Assembly: GCF_963678635.1 (NCBI RefSeq) | Contig: NC_087068.1 | Coordinates: 5,293,079-5,353,078 of the forward strand | Source: Symsagittifera roscoffensis | Taxonomy: Eukaryota; Xenacoelomorpha; Acoela; Convolutidae | Length of the DNA stretch: 60,000 nt | Direction of reading: 5' to 3' | In this document: piece after piece, positions 9,001-16,449 of the stretch | Layout: each line of letters begins with the position of its first letter | How positions within the stretch are numbered: position 1 is the stretch's first letter | The notes under the pieces: model-generated | The model's database searches: none | Told to the model about the DNA's origin: nothing | The model's input: the letters and a program-made list of their open reading frames with translations, nothing else | Position numbers and translations under genes: made by a program

Positions 9001-10207
9001 AATTATGGTCTGCAAAGTTGTTTCTAGTGAACGTTTTGCGTGTTTTTGGCGGTATTGTCATGGGTCTGTATGTTTGGTAATCCATGTGTGAATATTTTGG
9101 AGCAACCGAAGGTTTAACGGTTGATTGTAATGTTACCTGTGTTTGTGAAGAATTTGTATTTCTTGGTGTTGTTAAGTTTAGACGTATTGGTGAAATACTT
9201 TGTTGTGTAGTTGTTGTGTGTACGATTTCTTCATTTATGAAGTGTGATGGTGTCTGGATATCTTGTTGAGTAAGATTCCTAGTTCCATTGAGGTTTTCAT
9301 TGTGTATGACTGTAGAGTTTAAATTATTATTTTGCATATCGGGTAAAAATGTATTATAGTTTAATGGTGTTGCATCAATGGTTAATGGTATTACTCGTAC
9401 ATAATCTCTTACATAAGATATCGTACTTATTGCTTGACTTGAGATTGATTGTGGGAAGTTTATGAATGCGGGATGAGACCATTCGGGGTCCCAAACATAG
9501 TCTGATTGTTCTGTGATGGCAGTATCATCGTTTGAGTTTTGGGGTCTAAAATTTTTTCTTGCTTGTGAAATTAAATCAATATTATGTGTGAAATAATCTA
9601 TTATGAACCATGCCAAAATTTTTTGTAAGTCGTGTTTTGTATGTTGTGAAACTTCATCTTTCGTGAAATTTTCTTTAATTATATTTAGAAAACTAGAGAG
9701 TAGTGTGATTTCATGTCGTACTCTTATATGTTTAGATGTTTCTGTCGGTGAGACATTTGGTATCTGGATTTCGTTTTCTAATATCGAGATATAACTATAT
9801 ATTATCGCAAAAACTTCATTGGTGAATATGGAGTTTGCTCTTTGTGAGTTATGATATTGGATGCTTTTTATATATTCTGAGAATATTTTTGAGAATTCTA
9901 AATCAAGGTCGTCTGTTTGAATTATATATTTACTGTGATTCTGGTTTGGTGAGCTGAATTCTATGGAGTAGATTCCGTATTGTTGTGTTAGGTTACATAT
10001 ATCTTTTAGATAGTGATCGATAATTTGTCTTTTGATTTTTACATCTGGGAACTCTGTTTTACATGGACTGATTCCGGGTTCAAACAAATTTAAGAGTAAA
10101 TTTTTGCAGAATATATGCTGTCCTCTATCAGTGGTTGCATCTACGATAAAGGGGAAAATATCATCATCATCTGGACTTTCTTCACCTGGGGTGTGCGTTG
10201 AGCTCAT
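6050..10207 (-). CDS. gag: Gag-protease polyprotein (1385 aa), intact
   Basis: This is a very long Gag. About 600 N-terminal residues are of unknown fold, with a Gln/Pro-rich piece repeating QPIQQQNP at about 505-545. A capsid-like Ty3/gypsy gag domain follows at about 610-780 (AAQKWFSVLP, then NKQQQRVLCNEIRRLPNETIK). One CCHC zinc knuckle (CNYCRRYGHSISEC) is at about 839, followed by an Arg/Ser/Asn/Tyr-rich RNA-binding-like tract at about 870-1090. An aspartic protease with LIDSGAESN sits at about 1229. The frame closes at 6050 before pol opens in another frame, so Gag and protease are made together while RT-integrase needs reinitiation or another mechanism. The start ATG overlaps the end of the 155-aa ORF by 26 nt. 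Element 2 has a broken homologue. Confidence 0.92.
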   Translation of the reverse strand: MSSTHTPGEESPDDDDIFPFIVDATTDRGQHIFCKNLLLNLFEPGISPCKTEFPDVKIKRQIIDHYLKDICNLTQQYGIYSIEFSSPNQNHSKYIIQTDDLDLEFSKIFSEYIKSIQYHNSQRANSIFTNEVFAIIYSYISILENEIQIPNVSPTETSKHIRVRHEITLLSSFLNIIKENFTKDEVSQHTKHDLQKILAWFIIDYFTHNIDLISQARKNFRPQNSNDDTAITEQSDYVWDPEWSHPAFINFPQSISSQAISTISYVRDYVRVIPLTIDATPLNYNTFLPDMQNNNLNSTVIHNENLNGTRNLTQQDIQTPSHFINEEIVHTTTTQQSISPIRLNLTTPRNTNSSQTQVTLQSTVKPSVAPKYSHMDYQTYRPMTIPPKTRKTFTRNNFADHNYNYTHPSKTNYQPQKNFSNYTRSRNWDNPMAPPNSVNFQTNLHPPQDRSENYPFFQQNKNKKQTSYQMDYLSSDDDFLQPDIFTPYNQEYRGQGIQKPHTYHRIFSPQPIDTQIQQPIQQQNPINKSFQPIQQQNPMIANSYQPAQMQNEIPLPYYLQQHEITRNQLSNFSQMPNAAESLQMTMNPYLMGGSSITSNKPLMVFTGTDPEYSVEDYLNAVTAILILNIGPEPINTPLHQNWIHRRTALIQTILDGAAQKWFSVLPIEIKSNWKRFTQEFSKMFDSERNKQQQRVLCNEIRRLPNETIKQLAVRIETLVRNAYSLNTHDYKNTKMTEILMMTLTPQLRKIAIKKRASHPSSIREPDLDFRKLVDKLEQAEITMKLEETENLKLQYVNRIETASTNINNIQESDTDLVEKITEILNIYEKHPNFKGKPSFKKWCNYCRRYGHSISECRQKQQDNQNKPQKYKEPNKSFYQYMKKDQNLPNKTVYSNNSSGKPLPNNTNYTRNQSPYNSTYRGRSPERRNTHNSSQNHYNRPNSRNNYSRSHSNTQRFVSRSNSQSRNNYYPNNQSRNSSYNRNRNYSNNRNRSYSNNRNQNYPNKKSRNNSYNRSNYNRPNNNYQNRSRNNSQNRHSSYNNRYRNYSQSPHRNNNNYNNSNNRHRSSTPKHQRHINQVQSNPETTSDPPGIDDTVTDTLQLNQINCGSSDSESDAENTLSINMIKVENDYEPVIYEEPFSSHIYENQSELLHNYYIEPVHSTPTTQKTNEINTTNQPNEKEKTKCLNTNHIYQNIQKEQPKEKIWTIPFLLESPKSKEFQPPDLEIDFLIDSGAESNIINIPTWNEIKTLHPKLTPLETSSKLATAQGSTLINYGKIQLFLLPTRTMEQNKILTKPFKQIFHITDIKHNIIGIPFISKYIPTINILNSKILIKDKYTKTKDTSLTFFQRLNKQPPFFSKFYPIYNPQRKHLKPLSGNIYNFSIKPI

Positions 10208-10649
10208 TTTTTCGTTCGATGACTGTTAATATGTAATTATCAATGTGTCTAATTGGTTGATTCCAATTGTATAAATGTACTGGTTTGTGTTTATACTGCT
10301 TTTTTATTCTTCTTTTTCCTCTTTTTGATGAATTTGAAGTTGTTTCTGAGTCAGAGAAATATAATTGATCGTGAATTGGGCAATTTTTATCTATTGATTC
10401 TTTTAGTTTATAAAGTTCGTCTAAACTGTTGGTTTCTGATTCTGAAAATGCGTTTCGATTTTTTGAAAATCTTTTTCGTGTTATTTGTCTTTGTTTAGTT
10501 ATTATTTTTCTCTTTAATGTTTGTCGTTTTGTTCTAATGTATCCAACTGTTTGTGTATGAGGTGTGATTACAAGGTCGTATTTTTTGTTATTTATTTCAC
10601 AATTGTGTAAAACGATTGTTTGTTTATTTCCTAGGTTTTTAAATGACAT
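10182..10649 (-). CDS. Basic 155-aa accessory ORF upstream of gag (ORF0)
   Basis: The ORF starts at ATG 10649 and overlaps the gag start by 26 nt in another frame. The first 45 residues look folded (TIVLHNCEINNKKYDLVI). Next comes a dense Arg/Lys tract (about 42-67, including KQRQITRKRFSKNR), an acidic Ser/Glu-rich part, and a second basic patch SKRGKRRIKKQ near residue 110. Element 2 has two copies of the same ORF, both frameshifted, at about 37270-37729 and 38560-39027. A basic, nuclear-signal-like protein encoded before gag is not a standard Ty3/gypsy gene. Arginine-rich tracts in retroviral accessory proteins bind RNA, so a regulatory role is possible but only inferred. No family recognised. 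Confidence 0.7.
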   Translation of the reverse strand: MSFKNLGNKQTIVLHNCEINNKKYDLVITPHTQTVGYIRTKRQTLKRKIITKQRQITRKRFSKNRNAFSESETNSLDELYKLKESIDKNCPIHDQLYFSDSETTSNSSKRGKRRIKKQYKHKPVHLYNWNQPIRHIDNYILTVIERKNELNAHPR

Positions 10650-10994
10650 AAGGTTTAGGATGACGGATGCAAAAGGTTGTTAAATGATTTCTATTTGCTT
10701 AAACTGTTAGTCCTTACGATTTTTTTGTTAGCCTAACCTGGGTCTATTTGTTCAGGGTTGGGGAGAAAAGTATATCGATTCCGAAGAATGATTTTATACT
10801 TTCTCGTGGCTAGTATAAGCTAAGGTGTTAACTTACTTAATCTTACTTAAGGGTAGTGATTGTGTTCAGGGTTGGAGAATAGTAAATCGATCCACAGGGT
10901 TCAGGTATAATTAGAACGCGAGTAGTTCGTTAGATACTATTTTAAACTTACTAAGTCTAAGATTTATCCTGGGTCTGGTAAGAGGGGGGATCAA

Positions 10995-11023
10995 GTGAAG
11001 GATGAATAACCGAAGTTCTTCAC
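10995..11023 (-). ncRNA. Conserved leader stem-loop GTGAAG/CTTCAC
   Basis: Perfect 6-bp arms, GTGAAG and CTTCAC, enclose 17 nt. The same word order (GTGAAGGATGAATAACCG followed by AAGTTCTTCAC) is kept in both leader copies of element 2, near 38078-38106 and 39376-39404, although the flanks have diverged. Confidence 0.45.
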
Positions 11024-11169
11024 TGTTTATCCTAATTTGAATGATTAGTTTTGTTCAAAAATTTCTATTAGTCCTGGGTTTTTAGAAAGGGTTGGATAGT
11101 GAATCGACGTTTGAGGTCGTTAGACACTCGTTTAGTGGGTGGGGGAGAACAAAGTTGTTCTTTTTGATC

Positions 11170-11244
11170 CAAGGATAGGCCTTGATGATCAAGTTTTAAA
11201 TTTAATTAAATAGAAAATGATTTAAGATCCAAGGATAAGCCTTG
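11170..11244 (-). ncRNA. Pair of short leader hairpins with variable loops
   Basis: Two hairpins, 60 nt apart, each have a CAAGG/CCTTG stem (11170-11184 loop ATAGG; 11230-11244 loop ATAAG, plus-strand letters), and each is followed by ATGATC. In element 2 the pairs are at 38254-38268 and 38331-38344, and at 39550-39564 and 39628-39641. Their loops differ (ATAGG, AAAA, AAAT) while the stems stay, except for one changed base near 39554. Confidence 0.5.
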
Positions 11245-11576
11245 ATGATCTGATTTTAAAATTAAGTGAATTTAAGTTTAAAATGTTTTAAATTTGTGTA
11301 AAGAATAGATTTAGTATTTTTATGATATTAGTGAGCTTATGATTGCTGTTATGTTTAGGCGATGAAGCTGGAACAACAGGATGATTTATAATTACTAATC
11401 ATTTATTGTCATGCTACTAATTTTTATTTTGATTTTTCAATAAATATTTTTCAAACATGTTTTGTATATTACTGCAGAATTTTGGAAAACGATCTGAGAT
11501 CTTTTTATCAATCGTTATTGTATATTAATAATTTTGTTTAGCGCCTGAAATAATTTTGAAGATTGACTTCAAAATT

Positions 11577-11810
11577 TTATGTTTGCAAATGAAAATCTAA
11601 ATTCATTGCTAGTAGTATTCTAAATACAAAAGTTTGTTCTGGCTTTTGCCGAACTATCATATAACTATATGGTAAGTTTCTGCTTTGTCGTATGTCGTCT
11701 CTGGTTCGAGGTCTTCTTCCAATTCCGGTTAGTTCTGTTATCGTTCGGAATATTGGCTCTGATCTATTGAGTCGTAGAGACATTTCGATTAAATTATTGT
11801 CGTATAACAT
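11577..11810 (-). CDS. Conserved leader ORF (77 aa), element 1
   Basis: This ORF begins 87 nt inside the LTR boundary, close behind the primer-binding site. The product is Arg-rich and includes SLRLNRSEPIFRTI, GRRPRTRDD and VRQKPEQTF. The element 2 leader keeps the same frame at 40054-40233 with mostly conservative changes (59 aa, shortened by a stop), which speaks for a real protein rather than a chance upstream ORF. It would be the first ORF on the genomic RNA. No known domain recognised. It may be a small regulatory protein, an upstream ORF that governs translation, or the first exon of a spliced product. Confidence 0.55.
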   Translation of the reverse strand: MLYDNNLIEMSLRLNRSEPIFRTITELTGIGRRPRTRDDIRQSRNLPYSYMIVRQKPEQTFVFRILLAMNLDFHLQT

Positions 11811-11881
11811 TTTGTAAATGTTTTGTCTAAATTCTAATCTATTATTGGTTAATGCTAAGCTATTAAGGTCTTGTTCGAGAC

Positions 11882-11895
11882 TTATGGTCGCACCA
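11882..11895 (-). promoter_or_regulatory. Primer-binding site of element 1
   Basis: Two nucleotides after the LTR, the minus strand reads TGGTGCGACCATAA, which would pair with a tRNA ending in TTATGGTCGCACCA. The same 14 nt stand at the same distance in element 2 (40319-40332). The discriminator base would be A. I cannot name the tRNA with confidence. Confidence 0.75.
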
Positions 11896-11897
11896 GA

Positions 11898-12307
11898 TGA
11901 GTTATGATCGATGGGTATAACTCATAGAGTAATTTCGGATAGGGTACACCGTCTGCTCGTCACGCTATCTTATTTTCGGCCGGATAGATTCGTGCAACTT
12001 CTTAGTCTAATACCGATCCTAATCTTACTCTTATACTATCTAGTCTCAGGTTGTTTAACTAGTCTCTGCTAGGCTCAATAGATCTAGGGTATACTGGTTT
12101 ATTGCGGCTGCTGAAGTACTCGGGAGAGTTCAACTAATTTCTAAGTTAAATTCAAATCTCTCTGGTGCTGAAATTACAAGTAATTTCAGCACTTACAAAT
12201 AAGTGGATTGTTAGTTAGATGGATCATGATTGGTTAATATTAAATACTTTACATTGGTAAAATATCTAATTTATCCAATCATAAAATGTAGTTTAGATCA
12301 GGTTCCA
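11898..12307 (-). repeat. 5' LTR of element 1 (410 bp)
   Basis: The sense strand starts TGGAACC and ends AACTCA, the usual TG...CA. It matches the LTRs at 16450-16858 and 40335-40743 over its whole length. It contains CCAAT-type words (ACCAATCATG, GATTGGAT), a perfect 28-nt palindrome (12165-12192), an AATAAA (12098-12103) and a TATA-like TATAAG near 12031-12036. It directly abuts the interrupted protease exon. Confidence 0.9.
12165..12192. promoter_or_regulatory. Perfect 13-bp-arm palindrome in the LTR
   Basis: GTGCTGAAATTAC and its exact reverse complement are separated by 2 nt. The palindrome is identical in all three LTRs of the window (also 16715-16742 and 40600-40627) although other LTR positions differ. 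It may be a transcription-factor site in U3 or an RNA hairpin near the 3' end. Confidence 0.7.
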
Positions 12308-12647
12308 AAAAGTGCGATGTCGTTGTTGTATGATTCAAGGTCAAATTCCGGATGCATAATTAATTTATTTAGGCGTCTTATCTGTATTCCGACTTCTGCT
12401 ATAGATTGATTTCTTGCACCAAAGGCAAGGCTTAGATTTTCAATACATAGTCCGTCCACGTCAAAACAATGAGCTGCCGAAATGACTGTACGTTCGTCAT
12501 ACACAACTCCCCCACACCAATAACTGATACCATAGTAGAAATGCAGAATACCCACCATAAAAGGATAAAATTCTTGTTCCCGAACGAATTCTCCTCCAAC
12601 AATTCGTTTCTCAATGTCGGAGTTACAATGAGACTCTTGGAGGAAAA
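12308..12647 (-). pseudogene. Trypsin-family serine protease exon, cut by the LTR of element 1
   Basis: The frame opens at an AG acceptor near 12648-12649 and reads a propeptide with one Cys, then the activation site RIVGG. It continues through the beta strands to CGG, the catalytic histidine in AAHC, and NNDIAL with the catalytic aspartate. Two residues later it runs into the LTR. The substrate pocket and the catalytic serine (GDSGGP) are missing; they should lie on the far side of element 1, outside the window. The remaining exon has no stop or frameshift, so the break is young. A Cys just before RIVGG fits a chain linked by disulphide to an N-terminal stalk, as in secreted clip-type or type II transmembrane proteases. 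Expected on the minus strand upstream are exons for signal or membrane anchor. Confidence 0.85.
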
Positions 12648-12902
12648 CTTAGCAGTTTCATCGTTTTTTGTGAGTTAACTTGGAGTTAGATTTAAATGAA
12701 AACGTTCTGAGTTTAATCAAATAAAAACTAACCCGATTCGCTTCTTAAATTTGATCTTTCCTTTTGTTTATTTTTTCGGCTGTTTTTCATAAGGCTTTGA
12801 AGTGTTGTTGTTTTTTTGTCAGCTGTTCAACAAAAACATTTGTGCTCGAACCATGTTTGCATCTCTTGTCGGTAAAAAGTTTTCTTTTTAACGGCTTTTT
12901 TG

Positions 12903-13157
12903 TTAATATGTAAAGATGAAAGGAATTACGTGCTCTATCGATACGTACCTCATCGATACTAAAAACATCTCTGACTTCAATTTAGCTGCGAGAATTTTGT
13001 CATTTAACTTAAGGGTTTTCTTATTTGACCAAATGATTAGTTGTTTGTTATTGTTTCGACTTCCGAAGAAAGTGTGAAATGTTGTTGCTTGGTGTAGTTT
13101 TTTATAATTTTCTTTCAACTGGGTAATTGAAGAATCCTTTTCTGTTAAAGCGATCAT
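12903..13157 (-). CDS. Possible upstream exon of the protease gene
   Basis: An 84-codon frame holds an acceptor-like CCCAG near 13117 and a good donor GAG|GTACGT near 12947. The enclosed exon would be about 170 bp and encode a polar, helical stretch without known motif. Position and strand fit a stalk or pro-region upstream of the protease exon. However, the intron phases of this donor (2) and of the protease exon (1) do not match, so another small exon or a different donor would be needed. It could also be chance. Confidence 0.25.
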   Translation of the reverse strand: MIALTEKDSSITQLKENYKKLHQATTFHTFFGSRNNNKQLIIWSNKKTLKLNDKILAAKLKSEMFLVSMRYVSIEHVIPFIFTY

Positions 13158-13326
13158 TTCATAAAAAGAATTATCAAGCGTTAACTAAAAAATTGTTTTT
13201 AAAAACAATTGACAGTAATTTGAATGAACATTTAATCATAAAAATCAAAAACTTAAGAATTGTCAGTCAAATGATTTAAAAACCGTTTGAGTATCCTAAT
13301 TAAAACATCACGATAATTATAATGTA

Positions 13327-13623
13327 TTATAAATATATATAAATTTTGCAAAAAAAATCACTAAAATTTTTTGTTTTGAGGGCATGCTGTGATTTTGAAA
13401 CAAAGTCTGTCGGTATATTTTTATCAATCAGTATATTGCCTTGAAACACGTTTCGGTGAGTGACAAACGGCGCGTCTGATCTAGACAATGAACTTATTAG
13501 GTAATTATGAGAGAAAGTAAAGCAAATAGAGCAGAACCAAAGCACCAAAACTGGAAGAAATCTTTTAGCCGAATGATTTAAACTAATTTTTGTTCCGACT
13601 TTCGAACGAAATTTTTCTTCCAT
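13327..13623 (-). CDS. Possible first exon with membrane anchor (98-aa frame)
   Basis: The frame begins MEEKFRSKVGTK, a short basic head, then has one hydrophobic segment (about residues 23-43, LPVLVLWFCSICFTF) and a polar stretch. This would suit the cytoplasmic tail and signal anchor of a type II membrane serine protease, and it lies on the same strand, 0.7 kb upstream of the RIVGG exon. No convincing donor was found inside it, so the gene model is weak. It may equally be a separate small membrane protein. Confidence 0.3.
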   Translation of the reverse strand: MEEKFRSKVGTKISLNHSAKRFLPVLVLWFCSICFTFSHNYLISSLSRSDAPFVTHRNVFQGNILIDKNIPTDFVSKSQHALKTKNFSDFFCKIYIYL

Positions 13624-14516
13624 CTTTAAGAAAACGGAATATTTATGCTTGAAGTGTTTTTTTCTCAGTCAGTTTGTGGAAAACCGAAATATAGTTAGAA
13701 GATATATTTTCCCTGAAATCGATATTAAAAAGATATTTTTTATCTCTTATCATTTTTTAAAAAGTTTTGCTTATTTGAAAAGTGCCAGTTTGGCCATTCT
13801 CTGGATTAACTTATGCGCACTTTAATAATTTTATTCATAATCCTGAAAGCCTATGGCGAATTAGTTAACGTGGCGATCTTTTCCGCACAACAAAATTTAT
13901 CCAAATTGAATTGAGGCTAGCTAGTCGGTCGTATTTTGTATGTCTTGAATTTTTACACTTGATTTTTGTTATTGTCCAAAATTTGTAGTTTTTCAATATT
14001 TTTTCCCCAAAAATCTATTCGACTTGGATTAAGGGGCAGTCGGAACATTCAGGACCTTGCCTCGAAATACGATATACAGTCTTTTAAGAGCAGTTATTCC
14101 AATTTTTGTTCGATTTGAGGGCAAACTAGGCCTGGAACAGTTAATCGTTTACCGCCTAGTTCGTTCAAATACCCGCAAAAAAGTTCTTCTTTTTGTTTGT
14201 TTTGCTTCTACGAAGTTCACTGTCTAGATTACATTAATTTCTTTATTATTTGACCAACTGTTAAAGTAAAAGTTTTAGAGAAAAGTTCAGGTTGTTTACT
14301 TCCGTAATATAATCGGATAATAACTTTTTTTTGTTGAGTCCGCATTTTGGACATAATTACATTTACCTAAATAACCTTCCAGCGTTCAACTTTTTACCGG
14401 GTTTGAGGTGCTCACTTTACGTTTCGACTTTCAAAGACAAGCACTTGTCAGTTTCCGACCGAAAAAGGTTAGTCGAGATCGGGTTTTGAGACGAGCAGAA
14501 TTTCGAAACATACCTG
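13624..14516. other. Host non-coding DNA, nothing recognised
   Basis: AT-rich sequence without a supported ORF. It contains two pieces resembling the dispersed GTCGGAACA repeat (near 14038 and 14100). Confidence 0.4.
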
Positions 14517-14651
14517 GAGCACGGTCGAGCACAGTCGACCACGGTCGAAACATACATCGAGCACGGTCGAACGACACTTTGAGCACGGTCGAAACAAACT
14601 TGAGCATGGTCTAACTATACCTCGAGCACAGTCGAAACATACTTCGAGCAT
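14517..14651. repeat. Minisatellite of GAGCACGGTCGAA units, period about 21-22 bp
   Basis: Units begin GAGCACGGTC or close variants (GAGCACAGTC, GAGCATGGTC), mostly followed by GAAACATACYTC. About six imperfect units are present. The tract is more GC-rich than its surroundings, and TCGA words recur. The ORFs seen across it on both strands are products of the repeat. Confidence 0.8.
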
Positions 14652-16449
14652 ACGTTTTTGTATAAATATACAAATACATATTTTTCCGAAAAGAAAGATT
14701 GTATATAATCAATTTGGGACCATTCTAAGGGCGGATAAAATTGCCACGCATCAATAATTTGCGTATTAAAACTGTCAAACTATTTTTAGTGCACAATGTC
14801 ATCTGCATTTTCTTTCGCTTGGTAATCCAATACTCGCTTGGCAGTCGAAAGATTTTCAGATTGATGCCCATACAAGGTCAAATGTCTTACAACTGGTCTG
14901 AATTAAAAAAAAACACCCCAGGCATATATATTCCTCATTTTCTTCGAAAGTCAGAACAAAAAACAATTTAAACGCTCAACAGTTATCCAAAGTTTTAGAT
15001 TCTCAATTCCCTCCAATTATGATTTGTGTTAGTTTAAGACGTCATCTGAAAAAGCAAAAATAAGCATTGACTTCCAGTTTTTAACACAGAAGGAGGATTG
15101 GCATAAAAATTATGTTTTGGAACTCTGAGAATTGTGTATTATGTATGTATTTAAACTGAGTATTGCTTGAAAAAATTTGAAATTAGGTTAAATTGAGATT
15201 CGGACTGATCTAAGTTAACACTATAATTTTTTGCCCAAACTTTTTCAGCAAAAAAATTGATGGTGGCAGAGAAAAAATCATTATTTGCAAGTTAAATGAA
15301 ACTGTTGTTGCCAGCAGTTTTGACTTCCCTCAGGTTCATCACTGAGAGAAAAGTTTGGTTTTGAATACAGACTTTTTTTATGGGTTTTCATTTTAGTGCA
15401 ATACCTGCAAAAAAAGTTGGAAAAATTTTAACAACGCGAATGTGCCGACCCATAACTCATGTTTGGTAGATATTTCTACTTCAAGCGCTACTTATTAGGC
15501 CTGTATCAGAACATTATCGCATCAATTAAAACAATAAGCATCAATTCATTGAAAATGCTAAAACTGGCCAATCGAAAAAAAAAATTAAAAAAATGCTTCG
15601 ACAAGTTAGTGCAATTTTTTTCAGTAGAAGGACGCTACACCAGTTGTTCAAATTTATAATTTGAGTTGACTGTTCGCTCAGAAATTAATCAAATGGTTAT
15701 TTTCGACTTTGGTTTTTCTATGAATTCATGAAAGATGGGGTATAAAGATTGGAGATCTGAACTTATGTGCGATCCATTGTTAAATGTCTGCTAATTAAAT
15801 ATGGGAAAAGTAGCGACCGAGCACTAATTGGTTAAGACTAAAAAAGAGTTATAAGTGAAACAGTAATGTTGTGTGAGATAGTGTAAATTGATAAAAAAAC
15901 GATCGATTAAAATTTCATTTTAATTTGAGCCCTTTTATTTAAAACATTTTTAGAAAAAATTTGGGAAATGTGAAGCACTCTTGTATCCTGTAAGACTCGG
16001 GCTAAAAAACCGGCTTAAACATCTGTAATTTATCGGCTCTTTCAAACAGATTAACAAGAAAAAAATAATATCTGAAAAAATAAGGTAAACACTTTCCTGT
16101 TATCGTGAATTCAAAAACGTTCTCAACAGCTGAACTTAATCGGACAAACCAGTCATTTCAAGGCCGTCTTTGAAAACCTAAATTTAGCGTTATAATTTTC
16201 GCGCCATTAATGACGTCATTAGTTTAGGCGCGAACAGGAAAGGTACTCTTTTGTTTTCTACGAAACAAGTTCTTCTGGTAACTTCTAGTTTTCTATAGAA
16301 ACTATGACTCAATCAATTGAACACGCATTAGAGCGTGAGTTAACAAATTTAAAATCTGCCTTTTTTCAAAAGACAAAAAACAATGCATGCACCTCATAAA
16401 TTTAAATGCCCGCAATGAGAATTTAGTTTTTCTTCTCATTAAAACTATC
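14652..16449. other. Host non-coding DNA with a dispersed-repeat copy
   Basis: No gene is supported. Around 14900-14975 an A-tract, ACACCCCAGGCATA, TATTCC and GAAAGTCAGAACAAAAAAC match the dispersed repeat family also seen near 41330, 49975, 53330 and 59790. A 66-codon plus frame at 15459-15659 and a 65-codon minus frame at 16302-16499 have no features of real genes; the latter runs into an LTR. Confidence 0.4.

Larger units (their letters stand above)
10650..11576 (-). other. Long structured 5' leader of element 1
   Basis: No ORF is supported. The stretch carries a three-fold imperfect module (GGGTTGG, then an AGTA or AGTGA piece and ATCGA, plus-strand starts near 10753, 10867 and 11090), three CCTGGGT words, a GTGAAG...CTTCAC stem-loop (10995-11023) and two short CAAGG/CCTTG hairpins (11170-11184 and 11230-11244). 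All are kept in element 2, twice. A leader this long with conserved stems fits packaging, dimerisation or internal ribosome entry, which is inference. Confidence 0.55.
1..12307 (-). mobile_element. Element 1: large Ty3/gypsy LTR retroelement, 5' two thirds, runs off left edge
   Basis: In minus-strand order the element shows LTR (12307-11898), primer-binding site, long leader, leader ORF, 155-aa ORF, gag-protease, pol, splice acceptor, basic ORF, two membrane ORFs and a Pro/Ser/Thr-rich ORF open at position 1. The 3' LTR and the rest of the env region lie outside the window. The order RT, RNase H, integrase and the chromodomain-less integrase end place it in Ty3/gypsy (Metaviridae). Gag and pol have no stops or frameshifts, and the host exon next to the LTR is also unbroken, so insertion looks recent. 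By comparison with element 2 the full length should be well above 15 kb, which is unusual beside an LTR of only 410 bp. A target duplication cannot be checked because the other end is missing. Confidence 0.9.

Noticed and set aside
5198-9794. Plus-strand frames over gag and pol, including the 123-codon frame at 6322-6693
   Set aside because: Antisense shadows. The minus-strand frames carry the known domains.
11166-11250. CRISPR-like repeat spacing in the leader (GATCCAAGGATA units)
   Set aside because: Only two units, inside a eukaryotic retroelement leader; explained by the paired hairpins.
12432-12614. 60-codon minus frame overlapping the protease exon
   Set aside because: Alternative frame of the exon; the frame with RIVGG, AAHC and DIAL is the real one.
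14408-14651. Frames on both strands over the GAGCACGGTCGAA repeat
   Set aside because: The repeat unit lacks stops in several frames, so open frames here are artefacts.
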